Made by a program: the position numbers and the translations under genes
Shown here: piece after piece, positions 22,707 through 31,682 of the stretch
Layout: each line of letters begins with the position of its first letter
How positions within the stretch are numbered: the first letter of the stretch is position 1
The notes under the pieces: model-generated
Databases searched by the model: none
What the model was told of the DNA's origin: nothing
Seen by the model: only the letters and a program-made list of their open reading frames with translations
From: Candidatus Daviesbacteria bacterium RIFCSPLOWO2_01_FULL_39_12
Lineage (GTDB): Bacteria; Patescibacteriota; Microgenomatia; Daviesbacterales; UBA10151
NCBI GenBank assembly: GCA_001776905.1
Contig: MFDM01000011.1
Location: 28,949-69,736 of the forward strand
Direction of reading: 5' to 3'
Length of the DNA stretch: 40,788 nucleotides

Positions 22707-24866
22707 ATGGATAAGGTTTATGACCAGACAAAAGTTGAACCCAAATGGTATAAATTATGGGAAGATGCAGGATATTTTAAGCCGGAAATTAATCTTGATG
22801 GGAAACCATACACCATAATTTTGCCTCCTCCCAATGCTAATGCCCCCCTTCATTTTGGTCATGCCATGTATGTGGTGGAGGATATTTTAATCAGATACCA
22901 CCGGATGAAAGGTGATGCTGCTTTATGGCTGCCCGGAGCAGACCATGCCGGTTTTGAAACCCAGGTGGTTTTTGAAAAATACCTGGAAAGTATCGGTAAA
23001 TCCCGTTTTGATTTTGATAGACAAACTTTGTATCAGATGATTTGGGATTTTGTGCAACAAAATAAAGGCACTATGGAAGGACAATTGCGACGTTTGGGCT
23101 TTTCCCTGGATTGGTCCAGATATAAATTTACCCTTGATCCGGATATTGTCAAGATGGTTTGTAAAACATTTAAAAAGCTTTACGCTGATGGCCTGCTATA
23201 CCGGGCTCAACGGCTGGTTAATTACTGTACCAAAAACGGCACCTCTTTTTCCGATCTGGAAGTAACTTATGAGGAAAGAAAAGATCCGCTCTACTACATC
23301 AAATACGGACCGCTTACTTTAGCAACCACCCGTCCTGAAACTAAATTCGGGGATACTGCCGTGGCTGTCAACCCCAAAGACAAGCGCTACCAAAAATATG
23401 TCGGCAAAGAGATTGAAATTGAGACTGTGTTAGGCAAAGCCAAAATTAAAGTTATTGCAGACGAGATGGTTGATATGGAGTTTGGCACAGGTGTGGTCAA
23501 GATCACTCCGGCCCACGACCATGACGATTTTGCCACCGCCCAAAGGCATAACCTGCCGCTTTTACAAGTGATTGGCTTTGACGGCAAAATGAATGAGAAG
23601 AGTGGTAAGTTTGCCGGCATGAGTGTTAAGGAGGCAAGAGTTGCTGTAGTGGAAGACATGGAACAAAAAGGGCTGATTGATCACATTGATTATGAGTATA
23701 CTCACAGAGTTGGGCTTTGTTATAAGTGCGGAACTGTTATTGAACCTCTCCCAATGGAGCAATGGTTTATTAAGATGACGGAACTGGCCAAAAAAGCGAT
23801 CGAGGTGGTAAAAAAGGGAGAAGTTAAAATTTATCCCAAAAATTGGGAAACTACTTATTTTAACTGGCTAAAAAATATTAAAGACTGGAATATCTCAAGG
23901 CAAATTGTCTGGGGCATGCAAATCCCTGCCTGGTTTTGTGATTCCTGTCAAAAATGGACGGTCACTGAAGGTGAAGAACCTGAAGTTTGTAATAATTGTG
24001 GAAATGTTAGCCTTGAGCGTGATCCGGATGTCTTTGATACCTGGTTTTCCTCCGGCCAATGGCCTTTTGCCACTTTGCAAACCACCAATCCGTCAGCTGG
24101 CGGTGATTTTGAGAAGTTTTACCCCACAACTGTTATGGAAACAATGTATGATATTTTGCTTTTCTGGGTAGCCAGGATGGTCATGCTGGGAATCTATGCC
24201 ACAGGTAAAGTTCCATTTAAAGATGTGCTTTTGCATGGAAAAATACTCGATCCACTAGGCAAGAAGATGAGTAAATCCAAAGGGAATGTGGTAAACCCGA
24301 TGGAAATTGCAAATCTTTATGGTGCAGATGCGGTCAGGATGGCTTTAGTTTATGGCACAGCTTTTGGACATGACCAATCCCTTTCTCATCCCAAGCTGCA
24401 AGCCATGAGGAATTTTACTAATAAATTATGGAATATCGGCAGATTTATAATTGATTTTGCACCCGAAGATACCAAACACCCGGATTTAGTTACCATTATG
24501 ATCAAACAGTGGGCGGAGAAGAAGGATCCCTCACAAGCAGAAATCTTTCGTTTAACTCAGGATGACAAGGATATCTTAGAAAAGCTCTTACAAACCATAC
24601 AAACAGTCAGCAAAGCTTTAAACCGATACAGATTCCATGACGGAGCGGATACTTTATATGAGTTTATCTGGCATCAGTTTGCAGATAAATATATTGAATC
24701 AACCAAAGACAGACGCGCCCAAGCCCAACCTGTTTTAGAATATGTTTTCAGGACATCTTTAGAATTACTCCATCCCTTTATGCCATTCATTTCAGAGGAA
24801 TTATGGCAACGCCTTCCTCACGAAGGTAAATCTATAATGATTTCGACTTGGCCAAGCTCAAATTAA
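22707..24866 (+). CDS. valS: Valyl-tRNA synthetase
   Basis: 719 residues, shorter than the usual 850-950. It charges tRNA-Val in the cytoplasm. The class I signatures are PPPNANAPLHFGHA (HIGH motif, residues 49-52) and KMSKS at 520-524. WLPGADHAGFETQVVFEK is the ValS form of the next block, and the editing domain is visible (TTRPETKFGDTAVAVNP and GTGVVKITPAHDHDDF). A zinc-type cysteine pair set (CDSCQKW ... CNNCG) precedes the second half of the catalytic core. The protein ends soon after the anticodon-binding helices; the C-terminal coiled-coil arm of long ValS is absent. Confidence 0.95.
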   Translation: MDKVYDQTKVEPKWYKLWEDAGYFKPEINLDGKPYTIILPPPNANAPLHFGHAMYVVEDILIRYHRMKGDAALWLPGADHAGFETQVVFEKYLESIGKSRFDFDRQTLYQMIWDFVQQNKGTMEGQLRRLGFSLDWSRYKFTLDPDIVKMVCKTFKKLYADGLLYRAQRLVNYCTKNGTSFSDLEVTYEERKDPLYYIKYGPLTLATTRPETKFGDTAVAVNPKDKRYQKYVGKEIEIETVLGKAKIKVIADEMVDMEFGTGVVKITPAHDHDDFATAQRHNLPLLQVIGFDGKMNEKSGKFAGMSVKEARVAVVEDMEQKGLIDHIDYEYTHRVGLCYKCGTVIEPLPMEQWFIKMTELAKKAIEVVKKGEVKIYPKNWETTYFNWLKNIKDWNISRQIVWGMQIPAWFCDSCQKWTVTEGEEPEVCNNCGNVSLERDPDVFDTWFSSGQWPFATLQTTNPSAGGDFEKFYPTTVMETMYDILLFWVARMVMLGIYATGKVPFKDVLLHGKILDPLGKKMSKSKGNVVNPMEIANLYGADAVRMALVYGTAFGHDQSLSHPKLQAMRNFTNKLWNIGRFIIDFAPEDTKHPDLVTIMIKQWAEKKDPSQAEIFRLTQDDKDILEKLLQTIQTVSKALNRYRFHDGADTLYEFIWHQFADKYIESTKDRRAQAQPVLEYVFRTSLELLHPFMPFISEELWQRLPHEGKSIMISTWPSSN

Positions 24867-24895
24867 CGCAAAATTAACGCACAATCACCGCTTTG

Positions 24896-24916
24896 CAAGG
24901 ATCTATTTTATCCTTG
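24896..24916 (+). terminator. Intrinsic terminator after valS
   Basis: CAAGGAT (24896-24902), loop of seven and ATCCTTG (24910-24916), then TGGTTTTTC on the + strand. The rplY stop codon of the opposite strand lies in the loop and there is no T-run on that side, so it works mainly for valS. Confidence 0.65.
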
Positions 24917-25699
24917 TGGTTTTTCTTCTGTAGGAACCTTCTCGCCTTCAGTAGAAACACCTTCCTTTGGCTCGCCGGAGCCTTCGGCGGAGGCGGCAGC
25001 TCCTTCTGCAGCAACTTCTCCTTCACCCGCTACAACCTCACCTTCAGCAGGAACAGCTCCTTCTGCAACTTGAACTTCAGCCGCCTGAGCAGCCTTCTCG
25101 GCAGCCTCCTCCTCCAAAAGCTTCTCCATTTCAGCAGACACAGCCGGAGCCAGCTTAACCACTACTTCTTCCTCATCAGCATGGATGGTCAGCTTGTCTC
25201 TGTCATAATTTAGCTGAGCCACCGTGATAGCATCATCAATTTGCTTAAGGGGATTAATGTCCACTTCAATCTTCTCCACCAGATCAGTTGGTAAGGCCTC
25301 CACTTCCACCTCATTTAAGGTTTGCAGGACTATTGTCTCACCCAGATGAACTGATTCAGGTTGCTCGCCAACTAAAACTAGTGGTACAGACACTTTGACT
25401 TTTTCCGATAAGTTAACCTGATAAAAATCAATGTGAATGGGTTTGTCTGTGAGTGGGTCATGCTGCACATCTCGCACCAAAACCGGCCTGACTTTTTCCT
25501 TACCAATCTTCAGCTCAATCAGTCCTGTCTCCCCGGCTTGGTGAAACGTTTTTAAGAAATCCTTACTGTCAACTGTCACCGCTTCCCCATCAACTCCTTT
25601 ACCAAAAACATGACCCGGCAATTTCCCATCCCTTCTTAATTTTTTCACCTTTTTCCCCAGGATGGTTCTTTCTTCAGCCAATAAACTTAGCTTGTCCAT
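24908..25699 (-). CDS. rplY: 50S ribosomal protein L25, long (Ctc) form
   Basis: 263 residues from ATG 25699 (MDKLSLLAEERTILGKK). In-frame codons further upstream give no family sequence. The 5S-rRNA-binding N-terminal domain (LRRDGKLPGHVFGKG, PVLVRDVQHDPLTDKPIHIDFYQV) is followed by the Ctc/TL5 C-terminal domain (LNEVEVEALPTDLVEKIEVDINPL). A long Ala/Glu/Gly-rich acidic tail of about 75 residues follows. Part of the tail is coded by a small GC-rich palindrome (24973-24989). A palindrome sits over the likely promoter. Convergent with valS. Confidence 0.93.
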   Translation of the reverse strand: MDKLSLLAEERTILGKKVKKLRRDGKLPGHVFGKGVDGEAVTVDSKDFLKTFHQAGETGLIELKIGKEKVRPVLVRDVQHDPLTDKPIHIDFYQVNLSEKVKVSVPLVLVGEQPESVHLGETIVLQTLNEVEVEALPTDLVEKIEVDINPLKQIDDAITVAQLNYDRDKLTIHADEEEVVVKLAPAVSAEMEKLLEEEAAEKAAQAAEVQVAEGAVPAEGEVVAGEGEVAAEGAAASAEGSGEPKEGVSTEGEKVPTEEKPQG

Positions 25700-25712
25700 A
25701 ATTTTATATTCA

Positions 25713-25725
25713 TGGTAATTTACCA
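25713..25725. promoter_or_regulatory. Palindrome overlapping the likely rplY promoter
   Basis: TGGTAATTTACCA is a perfect 6-1-6 palindrome. On the - strand it contains TGG-TAAATT, an extended -10 preceded 18 bases earlier by TTGAAT. A repressor bound here would block rplY. Operator function is inferred. Confidence 0.45.
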
Positions 25726-25806
25726 CAGATGCAGCTTGATATTCAAGTGAGGGTTTTGCAATCCTAAACCCCAATGTATCCCAAAATGCTCCACGTGCCT
25801 GAAAAT

Positions 25807-28683
25807 TTATTTGGCAAATACGACCTCAAAACTGCGATCTTTTGATAAATCAGTGGAGATATTTACCTCCTGTGACTGATCTTCCCCTGCTGAGGAAGCC
25901 AATCGATAGTTCAGAGGATACACCAACCTCCACTCAAAAGGATCTGTTAAAGTGCCGGCCTGCTTGACGATATCCAATCTGTAAGTGGCTTGACCGGAAA
26001 CAAACTTCAGCTTTTCCGAAATCTCATAATCCAAAACTAAACTCTTCTGTTCTTTTGGCTCAAGCTCCAAAAGCATGGAATAGCCTGATCTGCCGAAGTC
26101 TACAAATGGGGTCACATCTTTGGTCAGATTGGCCTCACCCCACAGCGCTCTCGAAAGCTTGGTCCCAAACGGCAAATATATTCTGAACCTGTTTTTATAT
26201 TTACCTCCTGGCCAAACATCCGAAGGGCTTTTATTAACATAAGTAATTCTAAGTCTGTGCCTGACCTCGCCCTCTTTCCCCAAAACTGTCTCCAGATTGT
26301 AGGATCTATCCAGATAATAGTTGGCTTTATTGGCCCCCAAATTAGCCTCCACCGCAATCATAACATCTGACAGCTTGTTTGAAAGTGAGTCTGTTTGATC
26401 TGCTACTCTGGGCAAAGAATTGGCCCAATTTTCAGATACCAAATAGGAGAAAAGGGTGGGATCATCCAGATAAATGCTGATGTGTTTTTCTTCCAGAGAT
26501 TGGCCTAAAGCGGAAACTATGCCCGGCCAATTCTGCTTTGGCAAAAAGAAGATTTTATTAAAAAGCTCATTTGCCAAAGATGTCAGAAAGTTTCTTTTGG
26601 CCTGAGATCCCGGAAAAAATGACACTTCAGAGTGGGTAATAGACCTCTCAAACAGATTCTCTGCACTGATAGTCTCATCGTAATCAGCCAGGCTGAGCGG
26701 ACCAACCACCTCAAGCAACTGTTCCATGGCAGATACATCCAAAGCCATCACTCCGTCTACGCTCTCTCCTGTTTCCTTAGTAAAAAACCACTCTGCCTGT
26801 TTGGCGTTGGTGGGAAAATCAGCCTCCCAATTGGAGTCTCTTAAAAAGTAGTCTTTTTGGCCCAAATCCTCCTTGATCTCTTGGGGCGGTTCAACATGAG
26901 TTTTTAGCATCCCATCAATGGCATAAATATCATTGACTAACAGTTTCTTAAGCTTTCCGCCCGCAAAATCCACCTTGGCAAAAGAACCGATAAAACCTCC
27001 TCCCGGCCGCAGTTCCATATTGTTTTGCAGCAAAAACAAATAACTTTTCTCCCCCTCGTAAGCTGTGACTTTAGGCAACAGCGCAGCAGCAGCCCGACCC
27101 TTTTGGACCATCTGCTGCATACTCGAAATTTTTATCTTTAATCCCTCCAGCTTGTTTTTTAAAAAATTTGGTGTCTCGGCTTGGAAATTTTCATCAAGCA
27201 GTAAGGCTGAGGCTTGAGAAAAACTTTGATCTGAGGCAGCCAAAAACAAATTGGCCTCCTCAAAAAACTTCCCTGGATCCTCATTTGACTCACCTATGAC
27301 AGCTTTTAAGGCCTGATATAAAGATTGAATACCTAAAATGGCATTGTTTGCCCCATCCGTAGACAAATTTGCCAGCTTCAATAAGTCATCAGCCAGTTGA
27401 AACTTCTCATCCAAAAAATCAGCCTGCCTGAAAATCTGAACTGAAGCAAGGACCAGTTTCGCCTGCTCCACCCCGAGATTGGCCTGAGCAATATTAACCA
27501 AACTTTTATCAAACTCCCCTGTTGTCAAATTTTGTTCTGCTTCCTTAAGCTGGAATTTGAATGTCAAAATCCCCCAGCCTAAAGCCACCACCGGCCAAAC
27601 CAGAGCATAAACTATCAGCATACTGGCCAAAATAAAATAAATTTTAGAGATCGGTAACTTAATTTTAAAATTAGACTTCCTTGCTTTTTGTTCTGGTTGC
27701 TGACTCACTGCCTGCTTTGTCTGCTGCCGGATCACCCCCAGCTCAATTCTTTTCACTTCACTCAGTTTAGACTCCTCTGTCTCTTTTTTGATTTGATGAG
27801 ATTCTTCCGCAAAATACTTAAGCGTCGCTTTCAGGCCTTTGACCAGACTAACCTTCGGCTTCCAGTTTAAAAACTGCTGGGTTTTTGCTAAATTCGGAGT
27901 TGGCCAGGGAGGCAAGTCTGATGGAAAAAAGTCTCTTTCTTCATACCAAACAGGATCCAGTAAAATTTGTTTAACCTCTTCTATTTTAACAGGCTGAGGT
28001 GCCACTCCATCAAAAATCCGCTGAGCGGTTGAGCCGGCCAGCATACTTTTGATGGCCAGCTCGCAAGCATCTTCCACGAATAACGCTCTGGAGGAAAACT
28101 CCAGAGGAGATTCCTTGGGCAAACTGCCGGACAGATCTTGGCGAATCAATTTTACCAGTGGATCTTTCAATCTGAAATGCATTCTGGGGCCAAACACCGC
28201 GCCCAACCGCAAAATTCTGGCATTCAGCCGATTTTCGGCGGCAAATTGAGCCAGCTTTACCTCAGATTTCTCCAGCCACTTTAGTTGCTCGTCCAACTCC
28301 CCTGTATCATAAAGATCTATAGAGGAAATCAGCAGATACCTGGGGCTCATTTGCTTATCTTTGACACTTTTGAGAAGATCTGTAATATCCCATCCTCCTG
28401 TTGTGGCGATGAAGACATAGTCAAGCCTGGGAAGATCTAAATCCAAATCCCGGATCGATTGTTCGATAAAGTGAAAGTCTCCCTTTTTAATGGCCTCCTC
28501 AAGATGTTGTTTTTTGCCGGTTGATAAGTTATCCACACCCACCACTTGAATATCTTTTTCTAACAGCTTATCCACTAAGGATGAGCCTAAAAAACCCGCA
28601 GCTCCCACAACAAAAGCCACCGGCTTGTTTCGCGAAAGTAAAATGCTATTTTTGTCTATGATAGGATAGGCGCTCTCATCCAC
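25807..28683 (-). CDS. Fusion of NAD-dependent epimerase-like domain and DUF4012 surface domain
   Basis: 958 residues from GTG 28683. Residues about 20-310 form an extended-SDR Rossmann domain (VVGAAGFLG with G27, G30 and G33; later ILRLGAVFGPRMHF). The usual YxxxK catalytic pair is not seen; the segment after SSIDLY runs into KWLEKSEVKL, so the enzyme may be inactive or work differently. One membrane helix (about 350-375) is followed by an extracytoplasmic helical region and DUF4012, marked by FLLQNNMELRPGGGFIGSFAKV and the C-terminal LVLDYEISEK. Topology would put the SDR inside and DUF4012 outside. The role is unknown, probably envelope-related. Confidence 0.85.
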   Translation of the reverse strand: MDESAYPIIDKNSILLSRNKPVAFVVGAAGFLGSSLVDKLLEKDIQVVGVDNLSTGKKQHLEEAIKKGDFHFIEQSIRDLDLDLPRLDYVFIATTGGWDITDLLKSVKDKQMSPRYLLISSIDLYDTGELDEQLKWLEKSEVKLAQFAAENRLNARILRLGAVFGPRMHFRLKDPLVKLIRQDLSGSLPKESPLEFSSRALFVEDACELAIKSMLAGSTAQRIFDGVAPQPVKIEEVKQILLDPVWYEERDFFPSDLPPWPTPNLAKTQQFLNWKPKVSLVKGLKATLKYFAEESHQIKKETEESKLSEVKRIELGVIRQQTKQAVSQQPEQKARKSNFKIKLPISKIYFILASMLIVYALVWPVVALGWGILTFKFQLKEAEQNLTTGEFDKSLVNIAQANLGVEQAKLVLASVQIFRQADFLDEKFQLADDLLKLANLSTDGANNAILGIQSLYQALKAVIGESNEDPGKFFEEANLFLAASDQSFSQASALLLDENFQAETPNFLKNKLEGLKIKISSMQQMVQKGRAAAALLPKVTAYEGEKSYLFLLQNNMELRPGGGFIGSFAKVDFAGGKLKKLLVNDIYAIDGMLKTHVEPPQEIKEDLGQKDYFLRDSNWEADFPTNAKQAEWFFTKETGESVDGVMALDVSAMEQLLEVVGPLSLADYDETISAENLFERSITHSEVSFFPGSQAKRNFLTSLANELFNKIFFLPKQNWPGIVSALGQSLEEKHISIYLDDPTLFSYLVSENWANSLPRVADQTDSLSNKLSDVMIAVEANLGANKANYYLDRSYNLETVLGKEGEVRHRLRITYVNKSPSDVWPGGKYKNRFRIYLPFGTKLSRALWGEANLTKDVTPFVDFGRSGYSMLLELEPKEQKSLVLDYEISEKLKFVSGQATYRLDIVKQAGTLTDPFEWRLVYPLNYRLASSAGEDQSQEVNISTDLSKDRSFEVVFAK

Positions 28684-28730
28684 GGGTAAATCGTAACAAA
28701 GAAAAATTATATTGCAAGGGAGATCAAAGA

Positions 28731-28745
28731 TGACATTCTATGTCA
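28731..28745. promoter_or_regulatory. Palindrome upstream of the epimerase-DUF4012 gene
   Basis: TGACATTCTATGTCA is a 6-3-6 inverted repeat in the 80-base gap before the gene, about 20 bases upstream of a TATAAT (- strand, 28707-28712). It could be an operator or a weak hairpin. Evidence is sequence only. Confidence 0.35.
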
Positions 28746-28763
28746 ATTCCAAAAGGTAATCTG

Positions 28764-29186
28764 TTAGTCCGCGGATTTTAATCTGGCATCAAGGGCTTGA
28801 TTTGCCAATCTGTCAGCTAATGTGTTCTTGGCCCTTACTACATGCTGGTAAGTGACTTGCTTAAAAGCATTTTCTAAATTTCTGATTTGTAAAAATAAAA
28901 TTTTGAGATGTTCTTTTTTAATTTTGAAACGTCCTGACAGCTGTTCCACCACCAATCGGGAATCCAGATAGAAGTTCAGGGTAGTTAAAGCCGGCTTGAA
29001 GTGATTTAAAACATAGCGGAATGCTTGTAAAACTGCGCTATATTCAGCCACATTATTGGTGGTTATCCCGATATACCTACCTTCCTTGTGTAATAATTTC
29101 CCACCCGCATCTTGCACTATAAAGCCATAGGACGAGAGACCAGGATTGCCTCTTGATGCACCATCAGTGTAAATCACCAGCTTCAT
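28764..29186 (-). CDS. rnhA: Ribonuclease HI family protein
   Basis: 140 residues. The four acidic catalytic residues of RNase HI are visible: D in YTDGASRGNPG, E in NNVAEYSAV, D in FYLDSRLVVEQL and D in NTLADRLANQAL. The family cleaves the RNA strand of RNA/DNA hybrids. The basic handle region of E. coli RNase HI is reduced, as in the compact YpdQ/RnhA-like group. The start overlaps the stop of the flippase gene as ATGA, so it is the last gene of the long run that begins at rpmH. Confidence 0.9.
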   Translation of the reverse strand: MKLVIYTDGASRGNPGLSSYGFIVQDAGGKLLHKEGRYIGITTNNVAEYSAVLQAFRYVLNHFKPALTTLNFYLDSRLVVEQLSGRFKIKKEHLKILFLQIRNLENAFKQVTYQHVVRAKNTLADRLANQALDARLKSAD

Positions 29187-30415
29187 TTTCGTGAGATTAA
29201 TAATAACACAGCTTGCATGATTAATATAAGATACTCAGAGATTACCGTAATTAACGATGCTGCCATAAATGAGTACTGCGGTATATAAATGAAGTTTAAA
29301 ATTATGTTAAATATTAATCCCAAGCTATAGATAATCAGCATTTGTTTGTACATCTTTTTGGCCACCATTATCCACATAAAAAGAGCGGATAAAAAATAGG
29401 CTGGAAAGCCAAAAGAAAGAATTTGCAAAGATATAGATGAACCACCAAATCCTGATCCTGTAATTAATTTAATAAGTTGAGGCGAGAGGGTAAATATGAC
29501 AAACGACAAAATAGCTGAAACCACAATCAACCCCAACGCAACCATTCTAATCTGGTTTTTAAATCTGTCTATTTGAAATTTTAAAGTCTCCAGCATCATC
29601 GGGTAAAATGCATTCATGATAAATGTGGGTAACACTAAAACGGTTTGGAATACGGAATAAGCCACATTGTAAATTCCGACCTGAGCTGTCCCTTTAATGG
29701 TAGAGAGAATGAATGCATCTGCCCTAAAGTAAACCACATTTAAAAGTAGTGTTGCAGCAATCGGCCAGGAAGTCTTAAATAAGTTTGTGGTATATCGTTG
29801 ATCGTAAATCGGGAAAACAACTCGCCAAAACTTTCTCACCAACAACAATGCAACAACAGCAATCATCATCCATCCCAAAAAATACGCCAGCATCAGATGC
29901 GGGATGGAATATTTCAAAAGGATTAGATAAACAAATACCGCCAATCCTAAAACAGTACCTATGCTGGATGCTATAACCGATAAATCGTAGCGCAGTTTGC
30001 TCTGAAATATCAGGTTACAGGTCACAAATACTGCCGAGGCCACGATTGCCAAACTACCAAATAAAACAGCCTGGGAAAACTCAGGTGTGGCAAACGGCCA
30101 AAAAGGAAGCAGCCCCACTGCCAGAACCACTAAAACAGCAGACCACATTATTCTTGCGCCTAACAACCTCTGCCATTCTTCCTTGACTCTTGACTCTAGA
30201 TTCTTGACTCTTCTCAAAACATGAGCATTGAATCCAAAATCCGACAACAGGAAGAATATGGCAAGATATGTTACTGCCAGTGTATATATGCCTGTTCCCT
30301 CCTCGCCAAAGTTCCTTGCAATAAGACCCAAAACTATAAACGTGGTGAGTGAACTTACTACTTTACCAATCAGTTGCCAAAAGGTTTGTTGAGAAATCTT
30401 AAGAAGATTTTGCAT
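29183..30415 (-). CDS. Polysaccharide flippase (Wzx/MATE-like MOP superfamily)
   Basis: 410 residues with about 12 membrane helices. The N-terminal ISQQTFWQLIGKVVSSLTTFIVLGLIARNFGEEGTGIYTLAVTY is typical of O-antigen and polysaccharide flippases, which move undecaprenyl-linked glycans to the outer face. It overlaps the ligase-like gene upstream by 17 bases and RNase H downstream by ATGA. A 4x7-base heptamer array at 30183-30210 encodes RVKNLESRVKE in a loop between early helices. It fits with the WecA-like and GT2 genes elsewhere in the window. Confidence 0.88.
   Translation of the reverse strand: MQNLLKISQQTFWQLIGKVVSSLTTFIVLGLIARNFGEEGTGIYTLAVTYLAIFFLLSDFGFNAHVLRRVKNLESRVKEEWQRLLGARIMWSAVLVVLAVGLLPFWPFATPEFSQAVLFGSLAIVASAVFVTCNLIFQSKLRYDLSVIASSIGTVLGLAVFVYLILLKYSIPHLMLAYFLGWMMIAVVALLLVRKFWRVVFPIYDQRYTTNLFKTSWPIAATLLLNVVYFRADAFILSTIKGTAQVGIYNVAYSVFQTVLVLPTFIMNAFYPMMLETLKFQIDRFKNQIRMVALGLIVVSAILSFVIFTLSPQLIKLITGSGFGGSSISLQILSFGFPAYFLSALFMWIMVAKKMYKQMLIIYSLGLIFNIILNFIYIPQYSFMAASLITVISEYLILIMQAVLLLISRK
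30183..30210. repeat. Heptamer array (4 x 7 bases) in the flippase gene
   Basis: Units in order: TTGACTC, TTGACTC, TAGATTC, TTGACTC, the same order as at 8976-9003 with one changed base. It encodes NLESRVKE on the - strand. Confidence 0.85.
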
Positions 30416-31640
30416 TAGTTGTTATTTTAGAAGAAATTGTAGATAATGATAACCCCCAAATTAAAAACAGCATTCTATATCCTTGTGGTAGGGTCAAAAA
30501 ATAATGGTCAAACATACCTAAAAAAATTATTACCACCCACATCAGCGCAAAGTGTTTAGTCTTTAATATTGAGCCCTGATTAATAAGCCTAAATATGGAA
30601 TAACCAATTAACCCTAACAGCCCCAACAACCCCAAAACTCCAGTTTCAGCCAAGCTTAAAAGAAAAATATTGTGAACAGGTTGCAGAAAACGGCCCGGCC
30701 CCACCACCAAACTCTCTGCTGAGGATAAGATAAAATTATTTAATCCCACCCCAAATAAAGGTGATTGAGCCCAAATCTGTAAAGCCAGTTTCGATAATTC
30801 TTCTCTTCTTAATAGCGTCAGGTTGTCAAAGTTTAAAACAGCAGCAAACCTGGGGTATAAAAAAGGGGATGCTAAAATTACTACTAATAAAATCCATATG
30901 AACCATCTTTTTGGCAAAAGTACGAAAGCACTTACCACCCCAACTGCTATCGCCACCCTTGAAACAGTCAGCACTAAAGCGACTATGCCCAAAAAAGCAG
31001 TGGTTGAAAAAAGGAATAGTTCTTTTTTTGCTCTTAACGCAAAACACAAAGCCACACTTAAAACCAAAAAGGCTGCCAGTACGTTAGGATGAGGAAATGT
31101 AGCATATGGCCGCAAAAATTGGGTACCATAAAAGTCAAACTTGGCTATAGCGGGCGTAGAGATGGAAAATGTTCGCTCCCCCAAAATCCAAAAACCTAAA
31201 GTCTCGCCTTTGACGAACTGAGCCAGTGCCAGAAATGATTGCCCCAAAATAGCCAGCGTCAGTGCCCAAAAAATGACTGATTTAATCTTGGCAAAATTGA
31301 GTGATGCCAGATAAACACCAAAAAGCCCGGCAACTAGATATTGCTCAAACCTCACCAGACCAACCCCAATGTTGGTTGGGGAGGTAGCTGGTATCAAAGC
31401 AATAAGTTGGCTTAATAAAAAAGCCAAGAGTAAATTTAAAGCCGTAAGATTTATCCGCGACCATCCCTTGATCAATAAAATCCCCACCAACAAATCCCAA
31501 AAATAGATGGTGGGGGAAAGATAATCGATTTTTAAAGAATAAATAAAGGAAAAATCCGGCCAAAAATGCCGGCCCAGTTGGGTAGGAAGAAAAAGAATGG
31601 TCAGGAAAAGTAATATTTTCTCAAGCCTATTCAAAAGCAT
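30399..31640 (-). CDS. O-antigen ligase/polymerase-like membrane protein
   Basis: 413 residues with about ten or more membrane helices. The Wzy_C/WaaL pattern is visible: TFPHPNVLAAFLVLS, then the conserved ILASPFLYPRF region, the extracytoplasmic loop with SPLFGVGLNNF, and QPVHNIFLLSLAETGVLGLLGLLGL. Such proteins ligate or polymerise undecaprenyl-linked glycans at the outer face. Its partner flippase overlaps it downstream by 17 bases. The glycan acceptor in a cell without a usual outer membrane is not known. Confidence 0.87.
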   Translation of the reverse strand: MLLNRLEKILLFLTILFLPTQLGRHFWPDFSFIYSLKIDYLSPTIYFWDLLVGILLIKGWSRINLTALNLLLAFLLSQLIALIPATSPTNIGVGLVRFEQYLVAGLFGVYLASLNFAKIKSVIFWALTLAILGQSFLALAQFVKGETLGFWILGERTFSISTPAIAKFDFYGTQFLRPYATFPHPNVLAAFLVLSVALCFALRAKKELFLFSTTAFLGIVALVLTVSRVAIAVGVVSAFVLLPKRWFIWILLVVILASPFLYPRFAAVLNFDNLTLLRREELSKLALQIWAQSPLFGVGLNNFILSSAESLVVGPGRFLQPVHNIFLLSLAETGVLGLLGLLGLIGYSIFRLINQGSILKTKHFALMWVVIIFLGMFDHYFLTLPQGYRMLFLIWGLSLSTISSKITTNAKSS

Positions 31641-31682
31641 TGCTTCTGAGCAGAAATTAAAAATAGAATCAAGAATCCAAAT

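Noticed and set aside
24893-25213. 106-codon frame on the + strand
   Set aside because: Shadow of the repetitive Ala/Glu tail of rplY; low-complexity Phe/Ser/Leu translation.
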